64,000 bases of DNA from Nocardioides panaciterrulae (GTDB taxonomy: Bacteria; Actinomycetota; Actinomycetes; Propionibacteriales; Nocardioidaceae), in assembly GCF_013409645.1 (NCBI RefSeq), contig NZ_JACCBG010000001.1:1982001-2046000 (forward strand). The letters run 5' to 3'. Below the pieces are notes generated by a model that saw nothing but the letters and a program-made list of their open reading frames with translations, was not told the origin of the DNA and ran no database searches. A program made the translations under genes and the position numbers. Below are positions 34,311 through 42,691 of the stretch, in pieces; position 1 is the stretch's first letter, and each line of letters starts with the position of its first letter.

Positions 34311-35240
34311 ATGGCTTCCGGGGGACGACGACGCGCCAGGTGGACCACGCTGGCGGCGGGCGTGCTCGCCCTGGCGCTGGCCACCGCCGGCTGCGCGACG
34401 GCTGACGACGCCGGCTCGTCCCGGCTGACCGCGGCGACCCGGTCCGCGCGGGCGACCTCCCCGGTCACCAAGCTGGTCGTGGTCATGGTGGAGAACCACT
34501 CGCTGGCGCAGATGCGCTCCGGCATGCCGTGGACCTTCCGACAGGCGAAACGGTTCGGCTACGCCACCGACTACCACGCCATCCGGCACCCCTCGCTGCC
34601 CAACTACCTCGCGATCGCCGGCGGGAGCACGTTCGGGGTGACCGACGACCAGCCGCCCGCCGACCACCCCGTGAGCGGCCGGAGCGTCTTCGGCCAGGCG
34701 CTGGCGGCCGGCCGGACCGCCACGGTGTACGCCGAGGGCATGCCGGGCCGGTGCTCGCCGGTCGACGGCGGGCATCGCTACGCCGTCCGCCACAACCCGT
34801 GGACCTACTTCGTCGACGAGCGCCGAGGCTGCCGCCACCACGACCGGCCGATGTCCTCGCTGGCCGCCGACGCCGCTGCGGGCGACCTGCCCAACGCCGG
34901 CATGGTCGTCCCGAACACCTGCCACGACGCCCACGACTGCGGCCTGGCGGTCGCCGACCGCTGGATGAAGCACACGCTGCGGACCCTCAGGAGCGGCCCG
35001 GACTGGTCCCAGGGCCGCCTCGCGATCGTGGTGACCGCCGACGAGGACGACCGGCACAGCGGCAACCGGGTGCTCACGGTGGTGCTGCACCCGGGTGTGC
35101 GGCACGTGGTCGTGAAGGACCGGCTCACGCACTACTCGCTGACCCGCCTGTACGACGAGGTGCTCGGCACGCCGTACCTGCGCAAGGCCCGGCACGCGCC
35201 GTCGATGGCGACGGCCTTCGGGTTGACCGTCGGCGGCTGA
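34311..35240 (+). CDS. Secreted phosphoesterase lipoprotein
   Basis: 309 residues. A lipoprotein signal ends in ATAGC (Cys near 27). The alkaline-phosphatase-like phosphoesterase domain follows: VVVMVENHSLAQM (metal site), HPSLPNYLAIAGGSTFG, and TADEDD later. Related enzymes are acid phosphatases or phospholipase C types, acting outside the membrane. The exact substrate is unknown. It is followed 101 bases later by the sulfur-relay operon. Confidence 0.85.
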   Translation: MASGGRRRARWTTLAAGVLALALATAGCATADDAGSSRLTAATRSARATSPVTKLVVVMVENHSLAQMRSGMPWTFRQAKRFGYATDYHAIRHPSLPNYLAIAGGSTFGVTDDQPPADHPVSGRSVFGQALAAGRTATVYAEGMPGRCSPVDGGHRYAVRHNPWTYFVDERRGCRHHDRPMSSLAADAAAGDLPNAGMVVPNTCHDAHDCGLAVADRWMKHTLRTLRSGPDWSQGRLAIVVTADEDDRHSGNRVLTVVLHPGVRHVVVKDRLTHYSLTRLYDEVLGTPYLRKARHAPSMATAFGLTVGG

Positions 35241-35341
35241 CGGGCGACGGCGGGGCCGGATGGCGCCCGCCGCAGGACCAATGGCAGGTGCTGCGACACC
35301 GCCGGCTGCCGTGGACTGTCCCCCGGGGAAGGGGAAGGCCC

Positions 35342-36604
35342 ATGCCGAAGCTGCTCGTCCTGGGTGCCGGGACCGCAGGCACGATGGTCGCCAACAAGCT
35401 GCGACGCCGCCTCGACCGGCGCGAGTGGCAGGTCGCGGTGGTCGACCGGGACGACGCCCACCACTACCGCCCGGGCTACCTGTTCGTGCCGTTCGGCACC
35501 TACCGGGCCGAGGACGTGGTCCGCAGCCGGCACCACTTCCTCGCCGACGGCGTCGACCTGGTGCTCGGCGAGATCGACCGGGTGGATGCCGACGGTGACG
35601 AGGTGCTGCTGGCGGACGGCCGCCGCTTGGCCTACGACTACCTGGTGATCGCGACCGGGGCGGTGACCCGGCCGGACCAGACCCCGGGGCTGCTCGGCCG
35701 GGAGTGGCGGCGCAGCATCTTCGACTTCTACACCCTCGACGGCGCCGTGGCCCTCGGCGAGGCGCTGGCAGGCTTCGACGGCGGACGACTCGTGGTGCAC
35801 GTGACCGAGATGCCCATCACCTGCCCCGTCGCGCCGCTGGAGATGACCTTCCTCCTCGACGCCTGGCTGCGCACGCGGGGCATCCGGGACCTCGTCGACC
35901 TGGTCTACGTGACCCCGCTGGACGGCGCGTTCACCCGACCGGTCGCCTCGGCGCACCTGGGCGGGATGCTGGAGGACCGTGGGATCGCCCTCGAGGCGGA
36001 CTTCGCGGTCGAGCGCGTCGATCCCGAGCGCAAGGCGCTGGTGTCCTACGACGAGCGCGAGGTGCCCTTCGACCTGCTGGTGACCGTGCCGCTGATGACG
36101 GGCGCGGGGTTCGTCGGGCGGTCGGGGCTGGGCGACGAGCTGGACTACGTGCGCGTCGATCCCCACACGCTGCTCTCGGTCGACCACGACAACCTGTTCG
36201 CGATCGGCGACGCCTGCGACATCCCCGCCTCGAAGGCCGGCTCGGTCGCCCACTTCGCCGTGGAGGTGTTCGTCGACAACTTCGTGCAGCACGTCCGCGG
36301 GCTGGCCATGACCGGCTCCTTCGACGGGCACGCCAACTGCTTCGTGGAGTCCGGGGACGACAAGGCGCTGCTGATCGACTTCAACTACGACACCGAGCCG
36401 TTGCCCGGGAAGTACCCGCTCCCGGTCCTCGGACCGCTGAGCCTGCTCAAGGAGACCCGGGCCAACCACCTCGGCAAGCTGGCCTTCCGGCACGTCTACT
36501 GGAACGTGCTGCTCCCGGGTCGCCGCGTCCCGCTGCCGGCGTCGATGTCGATGGCTGGCAAGCACGCCCCGCACGAGGACCAGCACGAACCCCAGGAGGC
36601 CTGA
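35342..36604 (+). CDS. Sulfide:quinone oxidoreductase-like flavoprotein
   Basis: 420 residues. An N-terminal FAD-binding loop (LLVLGAGTAGTMVANKLRR) and the second one near LLSVDHDNLFAIGDACDIPASK fit SQR-type enzymes. Likely redox cysteines are in EMPITCPVAP, GDACDIP and HANCFVE. It should oxidise sulfide or a persulfide carrier and pass electrons to quinone. TusE/DsrC and DsrE2 genes follow at 1 and 25 bases, so it probably feeds a sulfur relay. Confidence 0.85.
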   Translation: MPKLLVLGAGTAGTMVANKLRRRLDRREWQVAVVDRDDAHHYRPGYLFVPFGTYRAEDVVRSRHHFLADGVDLVLGEIDRVDADGDEVLLADGRRLAYDYLVIATGAVTRPDQTPGLLGREWRRSIFDFYTLDGAVALGEALAGFDGGRLVVHVTEMPITCPVAPLEMTFLLDAWLRTRGIRDLVDLVYVTPLDGAFTRPVASAHLGGMLEDRGIALEADFAVERVDPERKALVSYDEREVPFDLLVTVPLMTGAGFVGRSGLGDELDYVRVDPHTLLSVDHDNLFAIGDACDIPASKAGSVAHFAVEVFVDNFVQHVRGLAMTGSFDGHANCFVESGDDKALLIDFNYDTEPLPGKYPLPVLGPLSLLKETRANHLGKLAFRHVYWNVLLPGRRVPLPASMSMAGKHAPHEDQHEPQEA

Positions 36605-36605
36605 G

Positions 36606-36920
36606 GTGCCCACCACGACGATCGACGGCCACCGGATCCAGGTGGACCCCGAGGGGTTCATGACCGATCCCGCGGAGTGGAGCGAGCCGCTGGCGGAGGC
36701 GCTCGCCGCCCAGATCGGGCTCACCCTCACCGACGAGCACTGGAAGGCGATCCGGTTCGCCAGGCAGGACTTCGCCGACCAGGGGGAGAGCCCGACGCTG
36801 CGCCGCGCGAGCGTGGTCGGCGGCCTTCCCACCAAGTCGCTCTTCGCGCTGTTCCCGCAGAAGCCCGCCAAGAAGCTCGCGTACGTCGCCGGCCTGCCCA
36901 AGCCGCGCGGCTGCGTGTGA
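36606..36920 (+). CDS. TusE/DsrC-family sulfur-carrier protein
   Basis: 104 residues. The family C-terminus GLPKPRGCV has the essential penultimate Cys (CysA, Cys103). The second Cys of dissimilatory DsrC, 11 residues earlier, is Ala here, so this is the single-Cys TusE-like form that carries persulfide but cannot form the DsrC internal disulfide. GTG 36606 is the start. It lies between SQR and DsrE2 genes. Confidence 0.9.
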   Translation: MPTTTIDGHRIQVDPEGFMTDPAEWSEPLAEALAAQIGLTLTDEHWKAIRFARQDFADQGESPTLRRASVVGGLPTKSLFALFPQKPAKKLAYVAGLPKPRGCV

Positions 36921-36945
36921 CCGCCCCCGCCCCGAGGAGGACGCG

Positions 36946-37491
36946 ATGGCCAGCACCCAGAGCACCGAGAGCACCGAGAGCACCCAAGGCACCCGGGCCG
37001 AGCCGATCGTGCCGTCGTTCGGCGAGGACGCGGCCGGCCGCAAGCTCGCGATCATCTGCTCCAAGGGCGACCTGGACATGGCCTACCCCGGCCTGATCCT
37101 GGCCAACGCCGCCCTCGGCGAGGGCGTGGAGACCCACCTGTTCTTCACCTTCTGGGGCTTCGACATGATCAACCGCCGGACGATGGGCAACCTGAAGCTC
37201 ACGATGCTGGGCAACACCGCGACCCACCTGCCCCAGGGGCTGGGCGGCCTGCCCGGCATGACCACGCTGGCGACCCACCAGATGCGCAAGGCGATCGCCG
37301 AGCTCGGTGTGCCCGACGTGCCGGAGTTCCTGCAGCAGATCGTGGACGCCGGCGGTCACCTGTGGGCCTGCCGGATGTCGGCGGACATGCAGCACCTCGG
37401 ACTCGACGACCTCTACGAGGAGGTCGAGGACATCATCAGCGCCTCGGACTTCATCGAGAAGACCGACGGCGCCCAGTTGCTGTTCATCTGA
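36946..37491 (+). CDS. DsrE2-type sulfurtransferase
   Basis: 181 residues. After a 20-residue Ser/Thr repeat (coded by 9-base repeats) comes a DsrE/F/H-like domain: LAIICSKGDLDMAYPGLILA with the first Cys, and HLWACRMSADM with the conserved sulfur-binding Cys. It should move sulfane sulfur to or from the TusE partner. It overlaps the DUF2252 stop by 8 bases, convergently. Confidence 0.9.
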   Translation: MASTQSTESTESTQGTRAEPIVPSFGEDAAGRKLAIICSKGDLDMAYPGLILANAALGEGVETHLFFTFWGFDMINRRTMGNLKLTMLGNTATHLPQGLGGLPGMTTLATHQMRKAIAELGVPDVPEFLQQIVDAGGHLWACRMSADMQHLGLDDLYEEVEDIISASDFIEKTDGAQLLFI

Positions 37492-38887
37492 CCTCGGCGC
37501 GCACCCGGCCGTCGTGGATCGCCGCCACGAGGGCCGCGTGGTCCCGCTCGGCCAGGTCGGCGTACGCCCCGGCGAACTCTGCGAGCGCCTCGGGCACGGC
37601 GTCGCCGCGTCCGAGGTAGGCGGCCAGCGCGACCGGGTCGCCGGAGCGGGCGTGGGCCCGGGCCAGGGTCCAGCCGCACAGCTCGGCGTACAGGCGCAGG
37701 CCGGAGGCGTCCAGCCGCTCGATCGCGGCCGAGCCCTTCATGTCCCGCAGCTGGCGGACGTAGAAGTCCCGCTGCTGGCCGTCCAGGCCGCGGACCCGTT
37801 GCCAGCCGAGGAAGACGTCGCTGGCCGCCTGCATCAGGCGCTGGCCGGCGACCACCCGCTCGCCCTCGTTGCGGGGCACGTCCGCGACCAGGTCGGCGGG
37901 CACGACGGGGGCGAGCACGGAGGGCTGGGCCTCCTTCACCTGGAGCAGCAGCGGGTCGTGCGCGTCGCGGCCCTGCAGCAGGACGATCCAGCAGCGGGTG
38001 CCCACGCTGCCCACGCCGACCACCTTGCGCGCCAGGTCGACGAAGCCGAACCGACCGAGCAGGGCCCGGTGGTCCTCACGCAGCGTGGCGGCGTACCCGT
38101 CGAGGAGGCCGGCCATCCAGTCGGCCACCTGGGACGCCTCGACCTCGGGGAGCAGGTCGCGCACGGGGACGACCAGCGGGGGGTCGCTGCGCAGCCGGGC
38201 GCGTCCGTCGACGGTCTCCGCCAGCTTGCGCCAAGCCCGCAGGGTGTCGCTGCGCCGGGCCTTGTCGACGGTCGCGGCCACGCCGCGCCGCTGGCGCTCG
38301 GTCATCCGCCCCTGCAGCAGCTTGCGCACCGCGTCGACCTCCGCGCGGGCGTACCAGACCTCGAGGGTGCGGCGGGTGGCGAAGTCCGCCATGCCGTCGC
38401 GGTAGCTGCGGACCGCGGCGCGGGCGGCCTTGCGGCACCGGTTGCGGCCGAGGCCGTTCGCCCGGCCGGCGAGGACCAGGCTGGCCGTGAGCCGCTTGAG
38501 GTCCCACTCGAACGGGCCGGGGTAGGTCTCGTCGAAGTCGTTGAGGTCGAAGAGCAGCCGCCGCTCGGGCGAGGCGAACAGGCCGAAGTTGGACAGGTGG
38601 GCGTCGCCGCAGAGCTGGACGCCCAGCCCGGTCGTCGGTCCGGCCGCGAGATCGCCGGCCATGGTCGCCGCCGCGCCTCGGTAGCAGGCCAGGGCCGAGG
38701 CACTCATCCTGGCGTGCCGCAGGGGCACGAGCTCCGGCAGCCTTGTCGGGGCCTGCTCCTCCAGGTGCGCGACGAGGTCGGTGCGGTCGGCGGGCAGGTC
38801 GAGCCGGCCCAGCCGGTCGTGCGGCAGCCGCTCGCGGGCCGCCCGGCCCAGGTCGGCGCGCTCCTGCGGGGTCGGCAACGGGGACAC
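37484..38887 (-). CDS. DUF2252 protein (protein-kinase-like fold)
   Basis: 467 residues. LCGDAHLSNFGLFASPERR and LLFDLNDFDETYPGPFEWD match the kinase-like loops of the DUF2252 gene at 28.4 kb, but the two proteins diverge widely elsewhere, so they are paralogous branches. Substrate is unknown. GTG 38887 is the start. It is divergent from the trehalose-synthase-type glycosyltransferase. Confidence 0.85.
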   Translation of the reverse strand: MSPLPTPQERADLGRAARERLPHDRLGRLDLPADRTDLVAHLEEQAPTRLPELVPLRHARMSASALACYRGAAATMAGDLAAGPTTGLGVQLCGDAHLSNFGLFASPERRLLFDLNDFDETYPGPFEWDLKRLTASLVLAGRANGLGRNRCRKAARAAVRSYRDGMADFATRRTLEVWYARAEVDAVRKLLQGRMTERQRRGVAATVDKARRSDTLRAWRKLAETVDGRARLRSDPPLVVPVRDLLPEVEASQVADWMAGLLDGYAATLREDHRALLGRFGFVDLARKVVGVGSVGTRCWIVLLQGRDAHDPLLLQVKEAQPSVLAPVVPADLVADVPRNEGERVVAGQRLMQAASDVFLGWQRVRGLDGQQRDFYVRQLRDMKGSAAIERLDASGLRLYAELCGWTLARAHARSGDPVALAAYLGRGDAVPEALAEFAGAYADLAERDHAALVAAIHDGRVRAEVR

Positions 38888-38969
38888 GCTCCCACGGTCC
38901 GCACACCGGCGCCGGACGGCATCGCCCCGGGCGGATGAGCGCGGATGAGGGGGCAACGTGGCCAGCCGG

Positions 38970-38991
38970 AGGTCCCGGGGCCCGGGGACCT
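38970..38991. promoter_or_regulatory. 22-base near-palindrome before glycosyltransferase gene
   Basis: AGGTCCCGG...GGGACCT, symmetric except for one mismatched pair, 43 bases before GTG 39034 in the divergent gap with the DUF2252 gene. It contains GGGACC and GGTCCC half-sites in the opposite order to the box at 41537. Confidence 0.35.
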
Positions 38992-39033
38992 TGGCGGGTG
39001 GCCGCCTGCCGACCGGCCCGGCAGCCTCGGACT

Positions 39034-40485
39034 GTGCAGGAGGTCCGGATCGACGCCGTCCCGCTCCAGCGTCTGGAGCTCCTCCTGCCCCCCGCACGGG
39101 TAGAGATGCTGGAGCAGACCGCCGTGCACGCTCGTGCGCTGCTGGCCGGCCGCACCGTGTGGAACCTCAACTCCACCGCCCACGGTGGCGGCGTCGCGGA
39201 GATGCTGCAGGTCCTGCTGTCCTACGGCCGGGGTGCCGGCGTGGACACCCGGTGGCTGGTGATCGAGGGCGACCCGGCGTTCTTCGCGATCACCAAGCGG
39301 GTGCACAACCTGCTGCACGGCGCCCCCGGTGACGGGGGTGAGCTCGGCTCCGCGGAGATCCGGCACTTCCTCGAGGTGAGCGAGGCCAACGCCGTCGTGG
39401 CGACCGCGATGATCCGGCCCGGCGACGTCGTGCTGCTCCACGATCCCCAGACCGCCGGGCTGGTCGCACCCCTGGTCGAGCTCGGCGCGCACGTGGCCTG
39501 GCGCTGCCACATCGGCAGCGGCATGGTGACCCGAGAGACCGAGCGCGGCTGGGGGTTCCTGCGTCCGCTGATCGAGCCGGCGCACGCGTTCGTGTTCTCC
39601 CGCCCGTCCTACGTGCCGGAGTGGCTGCCGCCGGAGCGGGTCCGGATCATCGCCCCGTCGATCGACCCGTTCAGCACCAAGAACGTGACGCTGGAGCCGG
39701 CCGAGGTGGGGGCCACGCTCCGCCGGGCCGGCCTGGTCGACCTGCCCGAGGACGGCGGCAGCCTCGCGTTCGGGCGCCGGGACGGCACGACCGGCAGCGT
39801 CCGGGAGCACACCGGCCTGCTGCTGGGGGACCGGCCGATCCCCGCGGCGGCCCGGATGGTGCTGCAGGTGTGCCGGTGGGACCGGCTCAAGGACATGTCC
39901 GGGGTCCTGACCGGGGTGGCGGCGCGCCTCGGCGAGCTGCCGTCCGACGTGCACCTGCTGCTGGCCGGGCCCGACGTGCGCGGCGTCGTCGACGACCCCG
40001 AGGGGGCCGCGGTGTTCGAGACGTGCGCGAACCTGCGCGCCGAGCTGCCCGCGCCGGCGCGGGCGCGGCTGCACCTCGCGCTGCTGCCGATGGACGACCC
40101 CGACGAGAACGCGCACCTGGTCAACGCCCTGCAGCGGCACGCCACCGTGGTGCTGCAGAAGAGCCTCGCGGAGGGCTTCGGGCTCACCGTCACCGAGCCG
40201 ATGTGGAAGTCCAAGCCGGTGCTGGCCTCGGCGGTGGGCGGGATCCCGGACCAGATCGAGGACGGCGTGAGCGGAGTGCTCCTCCACGACCCGAACGACC
40301 TCGGGGCGATGGTGCGGCTCCTGGGTCAGCTGCTGGGCGACCCCGGGCGGGGGGCCTCGCTCGGGGCGGCCGCCCACGAACGGGTGCGTGACTACTTCCT
40401 CGGCGACCGCCATCTGGTGCAGTGGGTGCAGCTCTTCGACGCGGTCACGGCCTCGGCCCGTCCCAGAAGGCCCGCTCGTGCATGA
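39034..40485 (+). CDS. Trehalose-synthase-type (TreT-like) GT4 glycosyltransferase
   Basis: 483 residues of retaining GT-B fold. TreT-type marks are VWNLNSTAHGGGVAEML near residue 45, LRPLIEPAHAFVFSRPSYVPEW, and the donor-site SLAEGFGLTVTEPMWKSKPV. TreT makes trehalose from an NDP-glucose and glucose; substrate choice is inferred from family only. GTG 39034 is the best start. A universal stress protein gene follows 86 bases later in the same direction. Confidence 0.82.
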   Translation: MQEVRIDAVPLQRLELLLPPARVEMLEQTAVHARALLAGRTVWNLNSTAHGGGVAEMLQVLLSYGRGAGVDTRWLVIEGDPAFFAITKRVHNLLHGAPGDGGELGSAEIRHFLEVSEANAVVATAMIRPGDVVLLHDPQTAGLVAPLVELGAHVAWRCHIGSGMVTRETERGWGFLRPLIEPAHAFVFSRPSYVPEWLPPERVRIIAPSIDPFSTKNVTLEPAEVGATLRRAGLVDLPEDGGSLAFGRRDGTTGSVREHTGLLLGDRPIPAAARMVLQVCRWDRLKDMSGVLTGVAARLGELPSDVHLLLAGPDVRGVVDDPEGAAVFETCANLRAELPAPARARLHLALLPMDDPDENAHLVNALQRHATVVLQKSLAEGFGLTVTEPMWKSKPVLASAVGGIPDQIEDGVSGVLLHDPNDLGAMVRLLGQLLGDPGRGASLGAAAHERVRDYFLGDRHLVQWVQLFDAVTASARPRRPARA

Positions 40486-40571
40486 CCGGCGGCCCTGTCA
40501 GCGCCTGCGGCGCTTGTCGAGGCTTGGACCGCGGCTCGCTCGTTGCCGCGCCGACACGAGGAGAGGTGCCC

Positions 40572-41507
40572 ATGGACGTGCAGCTGACGACTCCAGTGGT
40601 CGTGGGGGTCGACGGGACGCAGCAGGGGGTCGGCGCGGTCCAGTACGGCGTGGCGGAGGCCCGGCGTGCGGGCTGCGGCGTACGCCTGGTGCACGTGCTG
40701 CCGGAGCTGGCCGCGACCGCGCCGATCGTGCCGCTGGCCGGCTTCGAGGTCTTCGACGAGGTGGCCCGCAAGATCATGCGTGAGGCCGAGCAGGTCGCCC
40801 GGTCGGCCGGACCGGTGCCGCTGGAGAAGGTCGTGCGCACCGGGCCCCGGGTGCACGTGCTGGTCCAGGAGAGCGACGGCGCCCGGATGGTGGTGCTCGG
40901 CCACCGGGACCGCTCGCTGCTGGGACGGGTCTTCACCGCGTCGACCAGCACCGGCGTCGCCACCCGCGCCCACTGCCCGGTCGTGTGCATCCCCATGGTC
41001 TGGTCGCCGTCGGTCGACCGGCGGCAGGTGGTGGTGGGGGTCGAGGACCCCGACCACGCCTACGAGGTGCTCTCCCACGCGTTCGTCGCCGCGGCCAGCC
41101 GGCGGTCGCCGCTGCGGGTGCTGCACACCTGGAAGCTGCAGCGCCCGTACGACGACCTCGTGGTCGGCGCCCGGGAGGCCGAGCGCTGGACCACGTCGCT
41201 GGCCGATCGGCTGCGGACCGCGCTGCGTGACCTGAGTGCGGCCTACCCCGAGGTCGAGGTGGACGTCGACGTCCGCCACCAGGACCCGGCCGCGGCCCTG
41301 CTCGGTGCGACCGAGGGCGCCGAGCTGCTGGTGCTCGGGCGCCGCGGGCACGGCGCCGCGGTGGGTCTGCCGATGGGGTCGATCGCGCGGGCCCTGATCC
41401 GCGAGGCGCGCTGCCCGGTGGAGATCACCCCGATGCATCCGGCCCGCCTCGACCTGACGACCGCGGACCTCTCGCTCGACGCCGACGAGCTCTCGCCGCA
41501 GACCTGA
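40572..41507 (+). CDS. Universal stress protein, tandem Usp domains
   Basis: 311 residues with two Usp domains (about 8-148 and 158-290). Both keep the ATP-binding pattern: VLGHRDRSLLGRVFTASTST and LGRRGHGAAVGLPMGSIA. The size fits ATP-binding double-domain USPs such as mycobacterial Rv2623. A strong GAGGAGAGG site precedes ATG 40572. A DosR-like box lies 30 bases past its stop. Confidence 0.92.
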   Translation: MDVQLTTPVVVGVDGTQQGVGAVQYGVAEARRAGCGVRLVHVLPELAATAPIVPLAGFEVFDEVARKIMREAEQVARSAGPVPLEKVVRTGPRVHVLVQESDGARMVVLGHRDRSLLGRVFTASTSTGVATRAHCPVVCIPMVWSPSVDRRQVVVGVEDPDHAYEVLSHAFVAAASRRSPLRVLHTWKLQRPYDDLVVGAREAERWTTSLADRLRTALRDLSAAYPEVEVDVDVRHQDPAAALLGATEGAELLVLGRRGHGAAVGLPMGSIARALIREARCPVEITPMHPARLDLTTADLSLDADELSPQT

Positions 41508-41536
41508 GGTCTCGCGACCCAGACCACACCCGGCTC

Positions 41537-41550
41537 GGGACCAAGGTCCC
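41537..41550 (+). promoter_or_regulatory. DosR/DevR-like box
   Basis: Perfect dyad GGGACC-AA-GGTCCC, matching the core of the mycobacterial DosR box (GGGAC...GTCCC), 81 bases before the ATG of the small gene at 41632. Flanking bases fit only loosely. Confidence 0.5.
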
Positions 41551-41631
41551 TGTGCGCTCCTGACCACCGCGGGTTGAGTGTGCGGGGTGTGCCGGACCCG
41601 GCACGTCCCCCGTCACCATCCTGGAGGAGTC

Positions 41632-41835
41632 ATGGGGCCCCGACTCGTCCGCATCGCAAGTGCGGCCGTGGAACGCTTCGTCGGACAAGACGTCGCCCGC
41701 GAGAACGCGCGGACCGCGGCGTCCGCGCTGGCCCGCGGACGCGTGCACCGGCTCGAGGTGGAGCACTACCTGGAGCAGCACGTGCGAGCCCGCCGTCCGG
41801 CGGCTCTGGACCCCCGACGCGGCGCAGCCCGCTGA
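41632..41835 (+). CDS. Small protein of unknown function (67 aa)
   Basis: A strong CTGGAGGAGT site precedes ATG 41632. The product is basic and helical: RIASAAVERFVGQDVARENA, then LEVEHYLEQHVRARRP. No family was recognised. The gene sits between the universal stress protein and the DJ-1/PfpI gene, in the same direction, downstream of a DosR-like dyad. It is likely a stress-induced small protein. Confidence 0.6.
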   Translation: MGPRLVRIASAAVERFVGQDVARENARTAASALARGRVHRLEVEHYLEQHVRARRPAALDPRRGAAR

Positions 41836-41900
41836 CGCCGGGGCCGGCGGGCCGGACCCCGACCCTCAGCGACCGGTGTGAGGACACCCACGGGGCCGGA

Positions 41901-41967
41901 GGGGTGTCGGGAATGAACGGCCCGGGCACGTCGCTCTCCGAGAGCCGAACTTTTCCCGACACACCCC
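41901..41967 (+). promoter_or_regulatory. Structured leader before the DJ-1/PfpI gene
   Basis: Arms GTGTCGGGAA (41904-41913) and TTCCCGACAC (41953-41962) are perfect complements and extend outward with a 2-base bulge to GGGG/CCCC. The loop holds a second hairpin, GCTCTC-C-GAGAGC. The ribosome site TGGAGGA starts right after the outer stem. It may be an RNA switch, attenuator or spaced operator. Confidence 0.5.
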
Positions 41968-41977
41968 TGGAGGACTC

Positions 41978-42670
41978 GTGAGCAAGATCCTGTTCGTCGT
42001 GACCGGAGCACAGCACTGGACCCTCGCTGACGGGAGCGAGCACCCGACGGGGTTCTGGGCCGAGGAGCTCGTCGCGCCGTACCGCGCCTTCACCGCCGCC
42101 GGGCACGAGGTCACCGTGGCCACCCCCGGCGGGGTGGTCCCCGTCGTCGACCAGGCCAGCCTCGCCGCCGACGCCAACGGCGGCCAGGAGCAGGCCGACT
42201 CGGTCAAGGCCGAGCTGGAGGAGATCGAGCAGCTGCGCGCCCCGCTCGACCTGGCGGACGTCGACGCCGAGGAGTACGCCGCGGTCTTCTACCCCGGCGG
42301 CCACGGACCGATGGAGGACCTCGCCACCGACCGCGCGTCGGCGCAGGTGCTGACCGGCACGCTGGCGTCCGGCAAGCCGCTGGGCATCGTCTGCCACGCC
42401 CCGGCCGCCCTGCTGGCGACCGAGGACACCGCGGGTGGCTCGCCGTTCGCGGGCTACCGGCTCACCGGCTTCACCAACGCCGAGGAGACCCAGGCCGGCC
42501 TCGCCGAGAAGGCCCCCTGGCTGCTGCAGGACCGGCTGGTCTCGTTGGGGGCGGACTTCCGCGAGGGTCAGCCCTGGGCCCCGCACATCGAGGTGGACCG
42601 CAACCTCTACACCGGGCAGAACCCGGCCTCGTCGGCGCCGCTGGCCGAGGAGATGCTCAAGGCGCTCTGA
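41978..42670 (+). CDS. DJ-1/PfpI family protein (type 1 glutamine amidotransferase-like)
   Basis: 230 residues. The nucleophile elbow is GIVCHAPAAL (Cys near 137), with the Glu in HPTGFWAEEL near residue 24. This resembles the HchA/glyoxalase III and protein-deglycase branch, acting on methylglyoxal-type carbonyls; which activity is not certain. GTG 41978 follows TGGAGGA. It lies in the stress gene run 40.5-43.6 kb. Confidence 0.88.
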   Translation: MSKILFVVTGAQHWTLADGSEHPTGFWAEELVAPYRAFTAAGHEVTVATPGGVVPVVDQASLAADANGGQEQADSVKAELEEIEQLRAPLDLADVDAEEYAAVFYPGGHGPMEDLATDRASAQVLTGTLASGKPLGIVCHAPAALLATEDTAGGSPFAGYRLTGFTNAEETQAGLAEKAPWLLQDRLVSLGADFREGQPWAPHIEVDRNLYTGQNPASSAPLAEEMLKAL

Positions 42671-42691
42671 CGCGTCGAGGCCGGCACCCGG

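Noticed and set aside
37484..38887. Phage or capsule-related kinase system around the DUF2252 gene
   Set aside because: Neighbours are sulfur-relay and stress genes; nothing phage-like or defence-like is adjacent.
38743..39033. Upstream extension of the trehalose-synthase-type gene
   Set aside because: The extra residues are Pro/Gly/Arg low complexity and overlap the divergent DUF2252 gene; GTG 39034 fits the family N-terminus.
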